A stretch of DNA of 64,000 nt. Source: Bacillus sp. P14.5 (GTDB lineage: Bacteria; Bacillota; Bacilli; Bacillales; Bacillaceae_B). The stretch spans positions 310,001-374,000 of the forward strand of contig NZ_NIJF01000095.1 in the NCBI RefSeq assembly GCF_003316765.1, in the 5' to 3' direction. The notes under the pieces were generated by a model, which was not told the DNA's origin, made no database searches, and worked only from the letters and a program-made list of their open reading frames with translations. Position numbers and translations under genes: made by a program. Within the stretch, counting starts at the first letter, position 1; the number at the start of each line of letters is the position of its first letter. Of the stretch, positions 9,211 through 17,813 are shown one piece after another.

Positions 9211-10128
9211 TTGAAATATGTTAAAAGTGTACAAGAACTGATCGGTAATACACCATTAGTGGAGCTGACGAGAATGGGCCTTCCGGAAGGCGTTCGGTTG
9301 TTCGCCAAACTGGAGTATTTTAACCCTGGTGGAAGCATCAAAGATCGTTTGGGAATTAAGCTGATAGAAAGTGCTGAGCAATCCGGGGCGCTAAAACCTG
9401 GCGGAACCATAATTGAACCTACAGCAGGCAATACTGGTATAGGAATTGCCCTTGCTGCGATAGGGAAAGGTTATAAAGTAATATTCGTGACGCCAGAAAA
9501 ATTCAGCCTTGAAAAACAGACCCTTATGCGTGCTTTGGGTGCTGAAGTCGTTAATACTCCTACAGAACTTGGGATGAAGGGCGCCATTCAGAAAGCGAAA
9601 GAACTTAGTTGTGAAATCGAAGGTTCTTACTGTCCCCAGCAATTCGACAACCCTTCTAATCCTGAGACCTATTATGAAACTCTGGGACCGGAATTAAGCT
9701 CTGAGCTTGATGGGAAGATTGATATCTTCGTTGCCGGCGGAGGGACGGGTGGAACTTTTATGGGGACGGCCAGGTATCTCAAGGAAAGAAATCCAGCTGT
9801 TAAAACTGTCATTGTTGAACCAGAAGGATCCATCTTGAATGGCGGAGAATCCGGTCCTCATAAGACAGAGGGGATAGGTATGGAATTTCTTCCTTCCTAT
9901 ATGGATACAGACTACTTTGATGAAGTTTATACGATATCCGACAAGGACGCCTTTAAAGCGGTGAAAGAACTTGCCCTTAGAGAGGGCATGCTGGTTGCCA
10001 GCTCATCAGGTGCGGCATTTACAGCGGCTCTTAAAGAAGCGGAAAAGGCTGCAAAGGGAACGAACATTGTCACAATCTTCCCTGACAGCAGCGAACGATA
10101 TTTAAGTCAAGGAATTTATGAGGAGTGA
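9211..10128 (+). CDS. mccA: Cystathionine beta-synthase / O-acetylserine-dependent MccA
   Basis: A 305-residue PLP enzyme of the cysteine synthase fold. It should join homocysteine and O-acetylserine (or serine) into cystathionine, the first step of reverse transsulfuration. The PLP lysine is K44 in PGGSIKDRLG; the phosphate loop is GGGTGGTF; the substrate loop is EPTAGNTGIG. Translation begins at a TTG with an AAGGGGCGG site 6 bases upstream; no ATG is near. It sits between luxS and mccB with gaps of 15 and 4 bases, so the three are co-transcribed. Confidence 0.9.
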   Translation: MKYVKSVQELIGNTPLVELTRMGLPEGVRLFAKLEYFNPGGSIKDRLGIKLIESAEQSGALKPGGTIIEPTAGNTGIGIALAAIGKGYKVIFVTPEKFSLEKQTLMRALGAEVVNTPTELGMKGAIQKAKELSCEIEGSYCPQQFDNPSNPETYYETLGPELSSELDGKIDIFVAGGGTGGTFMGTARYLKERNPAVKTVIVEPEGSILNGGESGPHKTEGIGMEFLPSYMDTDYFDEVYTISDKDAFKAVKELALREGMLVASSSGAAFTAALKEAEKAAKGTNIVTIFPDSSERYLSQGIYEE

Positions 10129-10132
10129 AATC

Positions 10133-11269
10133 ATGAGGAGAAAAACAAAATTAATTCATGGCGGTATAACTGGAGACGAGCAGACAGGTGCGGTATCCGT
10201 TCCGATTTATCAAGTCAGCACATACAAGCAAGATGGAGTGGGGCAGCATCGCGGTTTTGAATATTCCCGTACAGGAAACCCAACCAGACATGCACTTGAA
10301 ACATTGATCGCTGATATTGAGGGCGGACACTCAGGATTTGCTTTTGGTTCTGGAATGGCAGCTATATCATCCTTGATGATGCTGTTTAAATCAGGAGATC
10401 ATATCATCTTTACGGATGATGTTTACGGCGGTACATACCGTCTGCTTTCCAAAGTGCTTAATCGCTTCGAAATTTCCGTTTCCTTCATTGATACATCCGA
10501 TACGGAAAAGATAAAAGAAGCTATACAGGAAAACACGAAGGCAGTTTATGTTGAAACACCAACAAACCCGCTGCTAAAGATTACTGACCTGCAAGCAGTT
10601 TCTAAAATTACAAAAGAAAACGATTTATTATTCATCGTTGATAATACCTTCAGCACCCCATATTGGCAGAACCCAATTGAACAGGGAGCTAACATTGTCC
10701 TGCACAGTGCAACTAAATATCTTGGGGGCCACAGCGATGTTGTTGCAGGATTGATTGTGGTTGATTCGGAAAAACTTGCAGAAGACATGCACTTTGTTCA
10801 AAACTCTGCGGGTGCCATTTTGGGGCCGCAGGATTCCTGGTTACTGATGAGAGGTATCAAAACACTCGGTATCAGAATGGAAGAGATCGAAGAAAATGCT
10901 AAACGTTTTGTGGAGTTTCTTCAAAAGCATCCCAAGGTGAGCTCAATTTACTATCCCGGTCTCGATTCCCATAAAGGCAGTGATGTACACGGAAAGCAAG
11001 CACGTGGTGCTGGTGGGATGATTTCATTTGATGTGGGCAGCGAAGAAAATGCTGAAAAACTGTTAACCGGCGTGAAGTACTTTACGTTAGCGGAAAGTCT
11101 TGGGGCTGTAGAGAGCTTGATCTCAGTCCCGGCAAAAATGACACATGCCTCCATACCTTCTGAAAGACGAGCGGAACTAGGTATTACTGATGGACTTGTA
11201 CGTGTCTCCATCGGTCTGGAAGACGTGGAAGACCTCATTGAGGATGTTGAGCAAGCATTGAATAAATAA
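10133..11269 (+). CDS. mccB: Cystathionine gamma-lyase MccB
   Basis: A 378-residue Cys/Met-metabolism PLP enzyme that cleaves cystathionine (and homocysteine) to cysteine, 2-oxobutyrate and ammonia. The PLP lysine is K195 in HSATKYLGGHSD; FGSGMAA and YSRTGNPT are the conserved cofactor and substrate motifs. Start 10133 follows GAGGAG and lies 4 bases after mccA; an in-frame ATG at 10118 would overlap mccA and lacks a site. A terminator closes the operon. CymR control is expected from Bacillus subtilis, but no operator was identified. Confidence 0.92.
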   Translation: MRRKTKLIHGGITGDEQTGAVSVPIYQVSTYKQDGVGQHRGFEYSRTGNPTRHALETLIADIEGGHSGFAFGSGMAAISSLMMLFKSGDHIIFTDDVYGGTYRLLSKVLNRFEISVSFIDTSDTEKIKEAIQENTKAVYVETPTNPLLKITDLQAVSKITKENDLLFIVDNTFSTPYWQNPIEQGANIVLHSATKYLGGHSDVVAGLIVVDSEKLAEDMHFVQNSAGAILGPQDSWLLMRGIKTLGIRMEEIEENAKRFVEFLQKHPKVSSIYYPGLDSHKGSDVHGKQARGAGGMISFDVGSEENAEKLLTGVKYFTLAESLGAVESLISVPAKMTHASIPSERRAELGITDGLVRVSIGLEDVEDLIEDVEQALNK

Positions 11270-11274
11270 TACTA

Positions 11275-11302
11275 GCGAGTGCGGCTGCACTCGCTTTTTT
11301 AT
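11275..11302 (+). terminator. Terminator of the luxS-mccAB operon
   Basis: GCGAGTGC and GCACTCGC pair around a 4-base loop, followed by six T. Confidence 0.85.
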
Positions 11303-11459
11303 TGTGGAAAACGGAAAATGTGTTTGCCCTTCTTTCTTAAAACCTCCAGCCTTTTTATTTTCACGAAAACAGCTTTCAGATAATTTGAAACTTTTTCCAA
11401 TTTCATGCGTATAAGAAATAAGGATGTTCATTTATGCTCATTTAAAAGGAGGAAGAAGA

Positions 11460-11894
11460 ATGTATTATTATTGGAATGTTGCTTTTACAATTATTCTTTT
11501 AGTCGTTTTAACTTCGTCTGCTTTTGCAATTAACTACATAAGTAAGACCCTTGAGAAAAGAATTAGTTCAAAATACTTGAGCATCACTATCATTTTTATT
11601 CTTCTCACACTGATGGCGGGTGGTTCCTATGTACTCAGTGAGTTAGGAAGCTGGAGCTTTATCGATACTGTTTTTGTCTCGAGTTTGTGCTTTTTTGGAT
11701 TAGGATGGATCACGAATATTACTAATAAGGCAAGCATTAATTCGCAAGCAACGGTAATGAAGTTCATTACCAACAATTCTTATAAGCATCAATATGAAGC
11801 CGCGAGTTCTTCGGGGATAAGTCTATATTTTATATCCAGCTTGATTTTCCTCATTGGAAGCTGGAGTATTGCTTTTATATTGGCTTATCAATAA
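11460..11894 (+). CDS. Small membrane protein, function unknown
   Basis: A 144-residue protein with four predicted membrane helices (around residues 4-24, 38-58, 63-82 and 120-142) and a short polar loop between the third and fourth. The ATG at 11460 follows a strong AAAGGAGG; an upstream in-frame ATG at 11424 is ignored for that reason. No recognisable motif. It stands alone after the mccB terminator. Confidence 0.65.
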   Translation: MYYYWNVAFTIILLVVLTSSAFAINYISKTLEKRISSKYLSITIIFILLTLMAGGSYVLSELGSWSFIDTVFVSSLCFFGLGWITNITNKASINSQATVMKFITNNSYKHQYEAASSSGISLYFISSLIFLIGSWSIAFILAYQ

Positions 11895-12095
11895 TCTTGA
11901 AAATTAAGTCTGACAGATAAGGGGCGGAAATTCCTCTGTGGGGTAATGACAATATATTTCTCGCTGAATCAAATAGAGCCTGCCTTCAAGGTTTATGTTA
12001 TAGCCGTGTTTCAGAAAGTATAATAAAATTTAATTTTCATTTAATCCTTATTGTGTTAATATTGTTGAAATTTACAAGATGAAAGAGGGATGAGG

Positions 12096-12629
12096 ATGGA
12101 AAATGAAGCAGTGCTCATCGAGCCAGCCATTGAGTTTCGGGAGCAATATCTGGAATTTTATAACGAATGGAAAGAAAGTGGAGAGAATATGGTTCCGTGG
12201 GTCATTAGCAAAGACCCCTTTGACTTTTCAACAATGTTAAGCTTTATCGAAAATAATTCAAAAGGTGAGAATCTTCCAGCTGGATGGGTCCCGGACTCAA
12301 CCTATTGGCTGATTAATTCAAATAAGACGATTGTAGGCGCCGTCAACATCAGACACTCTCTAACAGATGAGCTTTTATATACAGGCGGCCACATAGGGTA
12401 CGGTATCCGCCCAACCGCCAGAAGAAAAGGGTATGCTACTCAAATATTGTCGCTTTCACTAGGGAAAGCCAAAGAGTTAGGAATAGAAAGGGTCCTTGTT
12501 GTTTGTGATAAAGGAAATACCGGTTCAGAAAAGACCATACTGAAAAATGGGGGTGTACCAGATGAAGACTATGTTGAAGAAGATGGAAATGTAATCAAAA
12601 GGTTTTGGATAGAGAACCATCAGAGGTAG
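12096..12629 (+). CDS. GNAT N-acetyltransferase
   Basis: A 177-residue acetyltransferase. The acetyl-CoA loop is in GIRPTARRKGYATQIL, and the C-terminal GNTGSEKTILKNGG block is typical of the group of uncharacterised GNATs found widely in Bacilli. Two ATGs six bases apart are possible; the second (12096) has the better spacing from AAAGAGGG. The substrate is unknown. It is monocistronic, with its own terminator. Confidence 0.83.
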   Translation: MENEAVLIEPAIEFREQYLEFYNEWKESGENMVPWVISKDPFDFSTMLSFIENNSKGENLPAGWVPDSTYWLINSNKTIVGAVNIRHSLTDELLYTGGHIGYGIRPTARRKGYATQILSLSLGKAKELGIERVLVVCDKGNTGSEKTILKNGGVPDEDYVEEDGNVIKRFWIENHQR

Positions 12630-12635
12630 AGAGAA

Positions 12636-12664
12636 AGAAGGCAGCATCGGGCTGCCTTCTTTTT
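12636..12664 (+). terminator. Terminator of the GNAT gene
   Basis: AAGAAGGCAGC pairs with the complementary GCTGCCTTCTTTTT, giving a T-rich tail between convergent genes. Confidence 0.8.
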
Positions 12665-12674
12665 AGTATTTTTA

Positions 12675-13184
12675 TTATTTCACTTCTAAGACTATGGAGC
12701 CTCTTTCGCTGCCTTCATATTCAACGTCAATCCGCCATTGGCCACTTTCGGGGAACGTGATGGACAATGGGGAACGGCCTTCCTCCATCGTTACCACCAA
12801 TGGCTCAAACGTTTCCCCGCTTTCAGAAACTGGGGAAAGAAGTGCGTCTTTTCCATCAGCGCTGCCAGGGATAATGATTTCGGTCTCAAACGGGGTGCCT
12901 GCAAATGGAAAAGTTTCATGAAGAATAGCAGGGCCATTCTTTTCGCCGACATAAAGTTGAGAATCTTTCTCGAACATGGGACTAGTGTACCATTGAGCTT
13001 TTGAAAGCCCGTAAAAGTGGCCGGAGATAATGGTTAATGAGAGCAATAATAAAACAACCTGAGTCCACCAGAAATGAGAAGTCTTTTTAAAACTGTTTAA
13101 AAGCTCAGATTCCGGAGCGAACCATTTGGCCATAAAAAAGACCAGATTCATTAGAAGAACGGCAAAACCAACATATAATAACAT
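12675..13184 (-). CDS. Membrane-anchored protein with C-terminal extracytoplasmic domain, unknown
   Basis: A 169-residue protein with two N-terminal membrane helices (about residues 2-20 and 38-58) followed by a beta-rich domain of about 100 residues that ends ERGSIVLEVK. Start 13184 is chosen because AAGGAGG precedes it by 5 bases; the longer frame to 13283 has no such site. The C-terminal part resembles small surface beta-sandwich domains, but I cannot assign a family. Confidence 0.65.
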   Translation of the reverse strand: MLLYVGFAVLLMNLVFFMAKWFAPESELLNSFKKTSHFWWTQVVLLLLSLTIISGHFYGLSKAQWYTSPMFEKDSQLYVGEKNGPAILHETFPFAGTPFETEIIIPGSADGKDALLSPVSESGETFEPLVVTMEEGRSPLSITFPESGQWRIDVEYEGSERGSIVLEVK

Positions 13185-13357
13185 TTTACCTCCTTGTTTT
13201 TTCAGAGTATTCATAATTAATGTTATGTTAAGTATAGCATATTTTTTACGTGGATATGTGGGATAGTTAAAGGAGAGTGTCAATCGGGAAATGGTCTCTG
13301 GAATTTCCCAGAGACCAAGAGTTAGTACAGTATCAAATCATATATTGACAAGAATAA

Positions 13358-14208
13358 TCAGCGTTGAAAGTCAAGATCTTCTGATGAAAACACCATAATG
13401 ATCATTTGCCCTCCAGTTACTACCGACCTGATGAGAAGAGGCTGATTATGCTGATTGCGGAAGGTGAAGTCAGGGCCGTACCAACTGACAGTGGCATCCC
13501 TTTTTGGAGGAACATAAGGCACTCTCCTGCTATGAGAATAACGTTCTAAGATTTTCACCCCAGCCCGATCCACAGCATTAAAAAGGGTAGAGGAAACCTG
13601 GCAGATGCCTCCTCCGATTCCTTCAGACAATTCACCTTTTACGATGACAGGTGCAGGCAGGTAGCCCTTCGAAACCGTCCTCTTGCCGACAATCTGGTTG
13701 AAGGAAAAGGTCTCACCAGGGAACACAACCTGGTTGTTGATGGCATCTGAAGCCAATTTGATATTATGGACTCTTTCTTTGTTTCGTGAGTTGAAGTAAG
13801 TGACATAATGGCTGATTCTTTTTCGTTTAATTCTTTCGAGTAATTCACTGTCCACCTTGGGGTACACTGCCTTAGTGGGAATTTCAATTATACTTGATTT
13901 TTTTTATAAAATTCTCGATAGAAAGCCTGCTTAAATCTTTCTGAATCGATTGCTTGTCCGTTTTGTTCACTTACTATGCCGCCATGTTCATTGAGAGACG
14001 CATCAACGGGTTGTCTTGAAATTCTGCTGTTGGTACTTTCGATTAACTCATTCAGTTTGGACTCATTTATTAAATAGTCAGTGTAGGGACTTGATTGATA
14101 TTCCTCCCGGCTAAGTTCTCCGACTATTTCTTCTCCATATTTTAATTGGATTTTTCCCATAGATGAATTTACGTGGAGAGCTACCAATAAGGACAAAAAT
14201 ACTTTCAT
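13358..14208 (-). pseudogene. VanW-family protein, frameshifted at an A8 tract
   Basis: The C-terminal half (13867-13358) is a clear VanW domain: ISHYVTYFN, VVFPGETFSFN, GGGICQVSSTLFNA and RDATVSWYGPDF are all present. The N-terminal half (14208-13888) ends prematurely just after a run of eight A (complement of 13898-13905). Re-reading one A continues in frame as KKKSSIIEIPTKAVYPKVD into the VanW part, so this is one gene of about 283 codons. VanW proteins are exported or surface proteins of unclear role, linked to glycopeptide resistance loci and germination. It is the last gene of a minus-strand operon; its ATGA start overlaps the preceding gene. Confidence 0.8.
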
Positions 14209-14474
14209 TCCACCACCTTCCTTTCTTTAAGCAGTTTAATCAATGCTGATTCATCGACTTTCCAAGGAGCCATTGGAGAGGTTTTTACTACTGTAAACGA
14301 AACACGTGAGCTTACGGGTCCCTTGTCATTTAGATGGAGTTTCAAATCTGCGTTTATTTCTTTAATGAATGAATTTTCCTTACTCGCGACCATGCTTGTC
14401 TGCCACTTTACAGCTTCAATTTCATTTAAGATTTTCAGATCGGCATTTCTATTGGTAATGGTTCTTCTTATCAA
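14205..14474 (-). CDS. Small protein in the VanW operon, unknown
   Basis: An 89-residue hydrophilic protein (start MIRRTITNRNADLK) without membrane segments or a signal peptide. Its start overlaps the upstream gene and its stop overlaps the VanW gene, each by 4 bases (ATGA), so the three are translationally coupled. No family recognised; the alternating polar/hydrophobic pattern suggests a beta-rich fold. It is probably a partner of the flanking exported proteins. Confidence 0.6.
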   Translation of the reverse strand: MIRRTITNRNADLKILNEIEAVKWQTSMVASKENSFIKEINADLKLHLNDKGPVSSRVSFTVVKTSPMAPWKVDESALIKLLKERKVVE

Positions 14475-15058
14475 GTCTTGATCTTTATTTTTATCCCTGC
14501 CAGGAAAGCATCGACTAAAGGCTTCGGTGCGAGTCCATTAAGGTATGAATCCAATTTTCCGCCGGCTTTCAAAATCATAAGGTGATGAGAGAGGTCAGGG
14601 GACTGGGTCTTATGAGTAGTGCTGCCTTTAAAGTGGATGCAGAAATGACCAGGAAACCCATTTTGTATTGCTCCGGCACCATGCGGCATGCCGTGCATGG
14701 ATCCTGCGATAAGAAGGTTGTCAGATTGAATAAGAACCGCCCTCCTCATCCAGCTCCACTCTCCTCCATAAATTTCTTTCATAATTTTAGTATCATGGTG
14801 CGTCAAAGGCTGGACGTCTGCATGGCTGCTGCCTGCCCTCCTCTGGACCTTGAACCTTTTGCCGGTCCCCACATCAATGACCGTGAAATTAGAATTCCGT
14901 GGGAGAAGTTCTTCAACTTTGTCCCATGGTGTCATCTCGATTTTGAATTCTAAATTGGCGAGTGCCTCTCCTGAAAATTTGGTTGCATGCAGTTCAAAGA
15001 ATATAGAAAGGATAAAAAGAATTACAGCTAGCTTCTTCAAGGTGATAGTCAACTCCAT
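14471..15058 (-). CDS. Exported protein with conserved GGEWSWMRR domain, unknown
   Basis: About 195 residues. A hydrophobic signal-like segment (residues 8-24) precedes a domain with GKRFKVQRRAGSSHADVQP, IYGGEWSWMRRAVL and GFPGHFCIHFKGSTTH. The same motif set occurs in many Firmicute cell-wall-associated proteins, often next to LysM or SH3 domains, and is uncharacterised. The first gene of the operon that ends with VanW. The ATG at 15058 has no clear ribosome binding site; a TTG at 15040 (LKKLAV) is an alternative start. Confidence 0.65.
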   Translation of the reverse strand: MELTITLKKLAVILFILSIFFELHATKFSGEALANLEFKIEMTPWDKVEELLPRNSNFTVIDVGTGKRFKVQRRAGSSHADVQPLTHHDTKIMKEIYGGEWSWMRRAVLIQSDNLLIAGSMHGMPHGAGAIQNGFPGHFCIHFKGSTTHKTQSPDLSHHLMILKAGGKLDSYLNGLAPKPLVDAFLAGIKIKIKT

Positions 15059-15234
15059 AAATATTGATTTATTTCTATTTTGTGCTTATTGTTTCTTGGA
15101 TAAAGCACCAAATAAATGGAAGTTGTGGTGAAGATTGATCTTTTAAGCAGCAAATTTTTTATTCTCATATCAAATATTTTTAATTTGAGATAATTAACGG
15201 TAAAATTGATTTAAGATAACTTTTCTTATTTAAA

Positions 15235-15402
15235 GGCCTTTTTCACCTATATTGTTGTTTTCAGATATCCCCGGATACTGAGGTTTTTCTCTCTGAACGC
15301 AGGGTGAAGCTCTTTCTTTCTTGCTTACCAGGTGTTTTTGTGAGTTATGGTATTAGTTTACGAAAATTATATTAAATAGCACTAAAGTGTTAGAAAAGAG
15401 CC
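15235..15402 (-). mobile_element. MITE family A copy, inverted (168 bp)
   Basis: The left end begins GGCCTTTTTCACCTATATTG and the right end finishes TTAGAAAAGAGCC, the family A ends in reverse orientation. The flanking 8-mers TATTTAAA (15227-15234) and TATTAAAA (15403-15410) differ at one position, an aged target duplication. Its right end is only 20 bases before the start of the downstream dioxygenase gene, so the promoter of that operon must lie in or across the element. The remaining 175 bases of the gap are AT-rich with nothing else visible. Confidence 0.75.
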
Positions 15403-15422
15403 TATTAAAAGGAGGATTCAAA

Positions 15423-16406
15423 ATGGAGTTAAAACCATTGAAAGGCCAGCATCATGTTTCGGCCATCACCGCCAATGCAAAGGAAAATTACAAGTTTTAT
15501 ACTAAAGTGTTAGGATTAAGGCTTGTGAAAAAAACGGTCAATCAGGACGATACATCCGTATATCATTTGTTCTATGCAGATGAGCGGGGAAATCCGGGAA
15601 CCGACCTTACTTTTTTTGAAATCCCTCATGCGGGGCGCACCCATCAGGGAACGAATAGTATTTCGGCTACTTCACTGAGGGTCCCTTCAGATGAAGCACT
15701 TAATTATTGGATGAAAAGGCTGGAATCACAAGGTGTGGAGCACGACGGAATTTCGACAGATAGCGGAAGGGCAGCTTTGTCATTCAGGGACTTTGAAGGC
15801 CAGCGCCTGATACTGGTTTCTGATGAAAATAACGAGGGTGTAGCAGGCGGAAAACCATGGGATAAAAGTCCGGTGCCAGAAGAATATGGTATTCGCGGCT
15901 TAGGCCCCATCCATTTAACGGTTGCTAAAAGGGAAAACACAGAAAAGATTTTGACAGACTTAATGGGTTACCGTAAGAAGGGAAGCTACTCCACAGCGGT
16001 GGATGGAAAGCAATTCGAAGTGAATGTTCTGGAAACTGGAGAAGGCGGTACTGGAGCAGAGGTTCATATCATTGAGCGGACGGATCTCCCTGTTGAACGT
16101 CCTGGCCGAGGGAGTGTGCATCATGTCGCATACAGAGTCGAAAACGAAGAAGAATTATATAAATGGGTTGAGCTGCTGAAGGAATTGCGGATACCGAGTT
16201 CAGGATTTGTGGAAAGATATTATTTCCGTTCTTTATACTTCAGGGAGGCCAACGGAATTTTATTTGAACTTGCTACGGATGGTCCTGGCTTTGAAGGTGA
16301 TGAAGATTTTGAACACTTAGGGGAAAATCTGGCTTTGCCGCCATATTTTGAAGATCAACGCGATCAAATCGAGGCTAGGTTAAAGCCTCTTGAAACAAAA
16401 GAGTAA
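15423..16406 (+). CDS. Ring-cleaving dioxygenase, MhqO/MhqE-type (VOC fold)
   Basis: A 327-residue protein with two glyoxalase/extradiol-dioxygenase (VOC) modules, about residues 8-145 and 160-285. Metal-binding positions appear as GQHHVSAIT near the N terminus, GSVHHVAYRV in the second module and GILFELATDGPGF. The family includes MhqA, MhqE and MhqO of Bacillus subtilis, thiol-dependent enzymes that break down quinones and hydroquinones under MhqR control. Start 15423 follows AAAGGAGG. The downstream gene matches its usual carboxylesterase partner. No MhqR operator was found; the upstream DNA is a MITE. Confidence 0.87.
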   Translation: MELKPLKGQHHVSAITANAKENYKFYTKVLGLRLVKKTVNQDDTSVYHLFYADERGNPGTDLTFFEIPHAGRTHQGTNSISATSLRVPSDEALNYWMKRLESQGVEHDGISTDSGRAALSFRDFEGQRLILVSDENNEGVAGGKPWDKSPVPEEYGIRGLGPIHLTVAKRENTEKILTDLMGYRKKGSYSTAVDGKQFEVNVLETGEGGTGAEVHIIERTDLPVERPGRGSVHHVAYRVENEEELYKWVELLKELRIPSSGFVERYYFRSLYFREANGILFELATDGPGFEGDEDFEHLGENLALPPYFEDQRDQIEARLKPLETKE

Positions 16407-16422
16407 GAAGGAGGAAATGAAA

Positions 16423-17028
16423 ATGGAACATATTTTTAAGCAAGGGAAACAAGAGAATGGCCCAACTTTGCTCCTTTTGCACGGTACTGGAGGAAATGAA
16501 CAGGATTTACTGCCCCTGGCGGAGATGATTGCGCCGGATTGTTCAGTTCTTGGGGTCAGAGGAAATGTCTCAGAACATGGAATGCCCAGGTTTTTCCGGA
16601 GACTTTCAGAAGGTGTCTTTGATGAAGAAGACCTGGTCTTCAGGACGAAGGAATTAAAGGAATTCATTGACGTAAGTGCTGATAAATATGCTTTTGACCG
16701 CAGCAATGTTCTGGCTGTCGGGTATTCAAACGGAGCTAATATCGCAGCGAGCATGATGTACCATTACAGCGATGCCATCCGGGCGGCGATTTTATTTCAC
16801 GCAATGGTGCCGATCCGAGGGTTGGACATGGCGGACTTAAGCGATACACCGGTATTCATTGGCGCAGGGGAGAATGACCCTTTAATCCCCGCTCAGGAGA
16901 CGAAGGAGCTGGCAGAGGCGCTGCGTTCTTCAAATGCGGATGTAACAGAGTTCTGGACGAGAGGCGGACATCAGCTGACAAGGGAAGAAGTGGACAAAGC
17001 CGCAGAGTGGTTCAAGGAAAAGTTTTAG
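16423..17028 (+). CDS. Carboxylesterase/hydrolase, MhqD-like
   Basis: A 201-residue alpha/beta hydrolase of the phospholipase/carboxylesterase family. The oxyanion region is LLHGTGGNEQD, the nucleophile serine lies in VGYSNGANIA, the aspartate in GENDPLIP and the histidine in RGGHQLT. In Bacillus subtilis MhqD is paired with the dioxygenase MhqE and acts in quinone detoxification. The gene follows the dioxygenase by 16 bases with an AAGGAGG site, so they form one operon. Start 16423 is preferred over 16417 on spacing. Confidence 0.87.
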   Translation: MEHIFKQGKQENGPTLLLLHGTGGNEQDLLPLAEMIAPDCSVLGVRGNVSEHGMPRFFRRLSEGVFDEEDLVFRTKELKEFIDVSADKYAFDRSNVLAVGYSNGANIAASMMYHYSDAIRAAILFHAMVPIRGLDMADLSDTPVFIGAGENDPLIPAQETKELAEALRSSNADVTEFWTRGGHQLTREEVDKAAEWFKEKF

Positions 17029-17041
17029 TATTAATTTATGT

Positions 17042-17072
17042 GAAGGCATCCATTGAGGGTGCCTTTTTTGTT
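17042..17072 (+). terminator. Terminator of the mhq-like operon
   Basis: GAAGGCATCC pairs with GGGTGCCTT, followed by six T. The 250 bases after it (17073-17331) hold no visible gene, only the presumed promoter of the next one. Confidence 0.8.
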
Positions 17073-17331
17073 TCCATAAATCGGCATGAAAGGTTTGCTA
17101 ACTGACGGAGCTGATTTGTTTCATGTATCTGGATTAAAGGAGAAGAAATTGGCAAGCAATCATGTGGGGCTGACAAAGTAAAGATAGTACTGCTCCGAGT
17201 ATTATTTTCTCAATATACATATGAGTTTTTATTATGAATAAACATTAAAGTATGAAAATTTTTTACACTTTTACAAGAAAATTATGGTATGTTCTTTTTA
17301 TCATATAAATTTTTTAAGAAGAGATGTTACT

Positions 17332-17641
17332 ATGCATAAGTATAGAAGAAATACCCCGGCATTTACTTTTTTTATCCTACTTTTCTTTCATTGCCGGTGT
17401 AGCATTGTTCTCCATCGGTTTATATAATGAAACCAGTTTGGAGCTGAATGAAAAAGGATACTACATTGCTGTGATGATCCTGGTTGCTGTCGGTGCTGTC
17501 CTGACTCAAAAGGTGACTAGAGATAATGCCGAGGATAACGAAATACTCGCTGAACAGCAGAATAAATCGACAGCAGCGGTGCGGGTCCCCCCTATAGAAT
17601 TGGTGACGGCATGTGGTTCAATGAATCTATCCTGGATATAA
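17332..17641 (+). pseudogene. YiaA/YiaB-family membrane protein, frameshifted at a T7 run
   Basis: The family start MHKYRRNTPAFTF is read from the ATG at 17332, but continuing in that frame gives nonsense. One frame over, LSYFSFIAGVALFSIGLYN and GYYIAVMILVAVGAVLTQK follow, the two membrane helices of the YiaAB module. The two parts join exactly at a run of seven T (17367-17373); removing one T restores one protein of about 102 residues. The gene is therefore a one-base indel away from intact. Small YiaA-type proteins are of unknown function. Confidence 0.65.
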
Positions 17642-17649
17642 GAATAATT

Positions 17650-17682
17650 TGCGCAGAATGCTTCCTTCTGCGCTCTTTTCTT
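17650..17682 (+). terminator. Terminator after the YiaA-like gene
   Basis: GCGCAGAA and TTCTGCGC pair around TGCTTCC, followed by a T-rich stretch. Confidence 0.8.
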
Positions 17683-17813
17683 TTTGGAACTATCCTCAGA
17701 GAGTAGATTTTCTTGCCAAATGTCATTCCGGGAGCTAAGGTGAGTTTTTCGATATTCTCATTGAAAGACAGCGATTTTATGAAAAAAGTATATATAGTAG
17801 GAGGGAAGCTGCT

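Noticed and set aside
14582..15131. Plus-strand ORFs opposite the exported protein of the VanW operon
   Set aside because: They contradict the overlapping minus-strand operon and show no family features.
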